Below, one piece after another: positions 61,755-64,000 of a DNA stretch of 64,000 nt. The position numbers and the translations under genes are program-made. The stretch comes from Typha latifolia (Eukaryota > Streptophyta > Magnoliopsida > Poales > Typhaceae), in NCBI GenBank assembly GCA_019914945.1, contig CM034105.1:9610001-9674000 (forward strand). Direction: 5' to 3'. Each line of letters begins with the position of its first letter. Position 1 is the stretch's first letter. The notes under the pieces are model-generated. The model saw only the letters and a list, made by a program, of their open reading frames with translations, ran no database searches and was not told the DNA's origin.

Positions 61755-62516
61755 TGTACAGGATTTGACACAGAAATTTGAAAATAGATCTCCAAAGATT
61801 CTTGGATCGACGTGAAATTTTGATATGTTGTAGATCCAAAAAAGAACGTTCTAACTCAAGTTTCAAGTGAATCGGACAGTGGAATCTCGAGATATCGTCC
61901 GATTAGTGGACAAACGTCAGAGAATCTATCTTAGGATCCGTGGATGGAGGCACGAGATCCTTGATGTTAGTGAAGGTTGGTGGACTGGTGTTAATGGGAT
62001 GGCATCGGTGAGTACGTGGAGATGGAAGGGTTAGGACAAAGTGATAGATAGATTGGAAGAAGGGGGAGGAGCGGGCCGCCCCTAAGGGACTAGGGTGATT
62101 AGCCGATCGAGGGAGGCTAGAAGCGGCGACATTGAGGAACGAGAGAACGGGAGAGAAGAAGACGAAGGAGACAAGGCAAAATTCAATTCATTCAATAATA
62201 ATTCTATGGTTGCCATCCACACTTTTAGAGGCGAATCAAACAATTCAAAAATGACAATTATTAACCCTAAAATAGTAGATTTTCGCCGATCGCGTTCGAG
62301 CTCGCTCGATTGTGTTCGAATGCACATTTTGCATTCTCTATTTTTGTGAATCTAATGCAGGCGTTCACAAGTGCGTTCGAACACACTGCATCCGAGTTCG
62401 AACGCGACATACAGAAAACTTATTTTTCTATGAATTAAACACCAAAATAAGAATAAAAGACACCCCTAAAATGTATCCATGCTCGAGATGACATCGGTGA
62501 AGTTCGAATTGTATCA
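61755..62516 (-). repeat. G1d 3' LTR
   Basis: About 762 bp, from TGATACAATTCGAACTTCAC (right end) to a decayed CCTGTACA end near 61755. It holds a palindrome cluster (62284-62405) and a mutated TATA box (CACTTTTAGAGGCG near 62220-62233). The left end is approximate. Confidence 0.75.
62284..62405. repeat. TTCGAA palindrome cluster (G1d LTR), decayed
   Basis: GCGTTCGAGCTCGC, GTGTTCGAATGCAC, GTGCGTTCGAACACAC and GAGTTCGAACGCGAC in about 120 bp; several cores have C-to-T or G-to-A changes. Confidence 0.75.
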
Positions 62517-62533
62517 ATCCACCATGCTTCCGC

Positions 62534-62960
62534 AACCTTGTCCTCAAAGTTTGAAATTAGGGAAGCGATCCATGATATCTGACTCTAGCTCCCAAGTAGA
62601 CTCATTAGTGGGCTTGCCTATCTACTCGATCAACACTTCCGTCTCCAATTTGGATCCATGGCATCTTCTCCTACGGCCTAAGACTCGGACCGATTCAGCT
62701 GGGCCATCTTCTTCCATTAGTTCGGGCAAGGCCGAACCCACTACATAGTTAAGCTTGATCTGGGCTTTCAATGCCGATACATGGAAAACTGGATGGATCC
62801 GAGTTCCCTTAGGTAGGTCCAACCGGTAAGCCACTGGACCGATTCGTTGTAGCTCTCGGTACGGACGATAGTACTTGTGACCCAACTTCTGGTTCAAAAT
62901 TGGCCTCAATGTAGATTGTCGGTATGGTTGAGCTTGAACGAACATCAATTGATCCACCTC
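62534..62960 (-). pseudogene. G1d integrase C-terminus and chromodomain
   Basis: Minus frame 62957-62622: FVQAQPYRQSTLRPILNQKL, PYRELQRIGPVAYRLDLPKG, IHPVFHVSALKAQI, RVLGRRRRCHGS and ETEVLIE, then TAG where G1c has TGG (Trp), inside the chromodomain. After the stop, GKPTNESTWELESDIMDRF continues in frame. A single G-to-A change therefore truncates the chromodomain, removing its conserved Trp. Confidence 0.8.
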
Positions 62961-63640
62961 AAACTCTCACTCACGTCGGCCTTTGTCACAAGCTTGCTTC
63001 ATGCGTTATTGGGCTATTGCTAGGTGAATCTTGAGCCGTCTCAAGGTTTCACCTCTATCACCAAGTTCCAAGTCGAGCTCGGTCTAATCCATCGTCGCAA
63101 GTCTATCGTAGACACGTAAGACAGGGGGACTGTTCCCATAAACCGCCTCAAAGGGGGTCATGCTAATGTTAGAGTGATGAGCTGTGTTGTATGACCACTC
63201 GGCCCATGGAAGGAATTTGACCCAATCCTTTGGTCGGTCCGCCACAAAGCATCGCAAGTATTGCTCTAGTCTGCGATTCACCACCTCGGTTTGGCCATCC
63301 GTCTCGAGGTGATAAGCTGAACTAAGATTGACTTGAGTCCCTTTCAATCTGAAGAACTCGAACCAAAACTCACTGATGAAGATGCGATCCCGTCTGACAC
63401 GATTGTCCTAGACATCCCATGCAAGCGCGCCACTTCCCGAACAAAAATTTCAGCTACCTTTTTCGCTGACAACGGGTGCGTCAATGCTATGAAATGAGCA
63501 TATTTGCTCAACCTATCCACCACAACGAAAACCACCGATTGTCCTCGAACCTCCGGCAGCTCTTCGATAAAGTTCATGGAGATGTCCTCCCAAATATGCT
63601 CCGATATAGGTAGTGGTTGCAACAGCCTGCTGGGCTTAAG
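62961..63640 (-). pseudogene. G1d integrase catalytic core
   Basis: Two open stretches separated by a frameshift near 63350-63400. First (63622-63344): LPISEHIWEDISMNFIEELP, where the first catalytic Asp position reads Asn (MNF rather than MDF), VVVDRLSKYAHFIALTHPL, FVREVARLHGMSRTIVSDG with the second Asp. Second (63347-63084): LSSAYHLETDGQTEVVNRRL with the Glu, WAEWSYNTAHHSNISMTPFE and VYGNSPPVLRVYDRLA. The usual HPQTDGQTE reads HLETDGQTE. A stop lies at 63084. Inactive. Confidence 0.8.
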
Positions 63641-64000
63641 TGTCTCCGATTTGACCTATTGGCAAATTTGGCATTCACGCACATACTTCTTCACGTTCGA
63701 CTTCATCACTGTCCATGTATAGTTTTGGGCCTGTCGCTTATATGTACGTAAGACCCCTTCATTGCCTGCTATAGGAGTATCATGGAAGTGTGCTATCAAT
63801 AGTCTTCATAGCTCTTCGTCCGCAGGTACCTTGATCCGCCCGCACTCGAGTACTAATCCGTCGCGCTCCTCGTACTCGGGGTAGCTTGATGGGTTCTCTC
63901 TCAGCTCCTCCATGAGTCGGACCAAATCACTATCCTCTGTGCTGGCTTCACAGATCTGAGAAGAAAGGAAAGGTGGGTGCCGAGAAACAAGCGAGCTCCC
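63641..64000 (-). pseudogene. G1d integrase zinc domain and upstream linker
   Basis: Minus strand, decayed: ECQICQ then an in-frame TAG, VKSETLKPSRLL; upstream the zinc-domain start with HFHDTPIAGNEGVLRTYKRQ (His ligand changed, HEG to NEG) and the linker LVRLMEELRENPSSYPEYEE seen also in G1c 51810-51870. It runs to the window edge. Confidence 0.7.

Larger units (their letters stand above)
61755..64000 (-). mobile_element. Gypsy chromovirus G1d, 3' part (minus strand, cut by right window edge)
   Basis: 3' LTR (61755-62516) followed to the right by chromodomain, integrase core, integrase zinc domain and the linker that follows RNase H. The rest of the element (RT, gag, 5' LTR) lies beyond 64000. 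It is the only G1 copy here that keeps an integrase catalytic core. Confidence 0.9.

Noticed and set aside
61449..61768. Hydrophobic short frames resembling membrane peptides
   Set aside because: T-rich DNA gives Leu/Phe/Ile codons; no start context or family.

Overview
This is plant nuclear DNA, almost certainly from a flowering plant. It consists of one recognisable host gene in a thick layer of nested retrotransposons. The evidence is plant Sirevirus-type Copia elements, two types of plant Gypsy chromovirus, initiator-Met-tRNA primer sites (TGGTATCAGAGC) at almost every LTR, a plant LINE with a terminal RNase H, and an IBH1-type atypical bHLH gene. The wording of the IBH1 protein leans monocot from memory; the species cannot be named. 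No rRNA gene, tRNA gene, CRISPR array or bacterial-type operon was seen. Family labels (C1-C3, G1-G5) are mine.

Layout. 1-2602: minus-strand Sirevirus C1 (5' LTR, gag), inserted in Gypsy G1a (2603-5264, minus), whose other half lies beyond the left edge. 5.3-14.7 kb: AT-rich host DNA with IBH1 at 9305-9763, preceded directly by a (CT)47 tract. 14.7-30.4 kb: a LINE fragment split by a 14.6 kb Sirevirus, C3 (15289-29909, target duplication TCCTC). C3 carries a second inverted Sirevirus, C2 (16284-19700, duplication GATCA), and half of a Gypsy, G1b (22253-24794). 30.7-32.05 kb: miniature Gypsy G4 (duplication CACAA). 32.5-37.9 kb: minus-strand fragments of Gypsy family G3. 37925-41288: Gypsy G1e (duplication CAAAA), keeping only RT-RNase H. 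41531-55912: a long-LTR Tekay-like chromovirus, G2 (minus), whose 5' LTR holds the young Gypsy G1c (49133-53552, duplication TAAAG). 55.9-61.7 kb: degraded LTR pieces, GA-rich DNA and a threefold repeat. 61755-64000: the 3' end of Gypsy G1d (minus), running off the right edge.

How it fits together. Every retroelement gene seen carries a stop, frameshift or deletion, so none looks autonomous. G1c, however, has nearly identical LTRs and must have moved recently with proteins supplied by relatives. The most unusual signal is regulatory: palindromes around TTCGAA (core GCGTTCGAACGC) fill the region upstream of the TATA box in the Sirevirus LTRs, at a strict 53 bp period, and in LTRs of unrelated Gypsy elements. 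The same palindromes recur inside C3 ahead of its extra 3' ORF. In G1c the same promoter slot is filled by eight copies of an 18 bp GATAAG repeat. LTR-end plus primer-site modules are also reiterated in three Gypsy families. All boundaries and similarities were read by eye; no search or alignment program was run.
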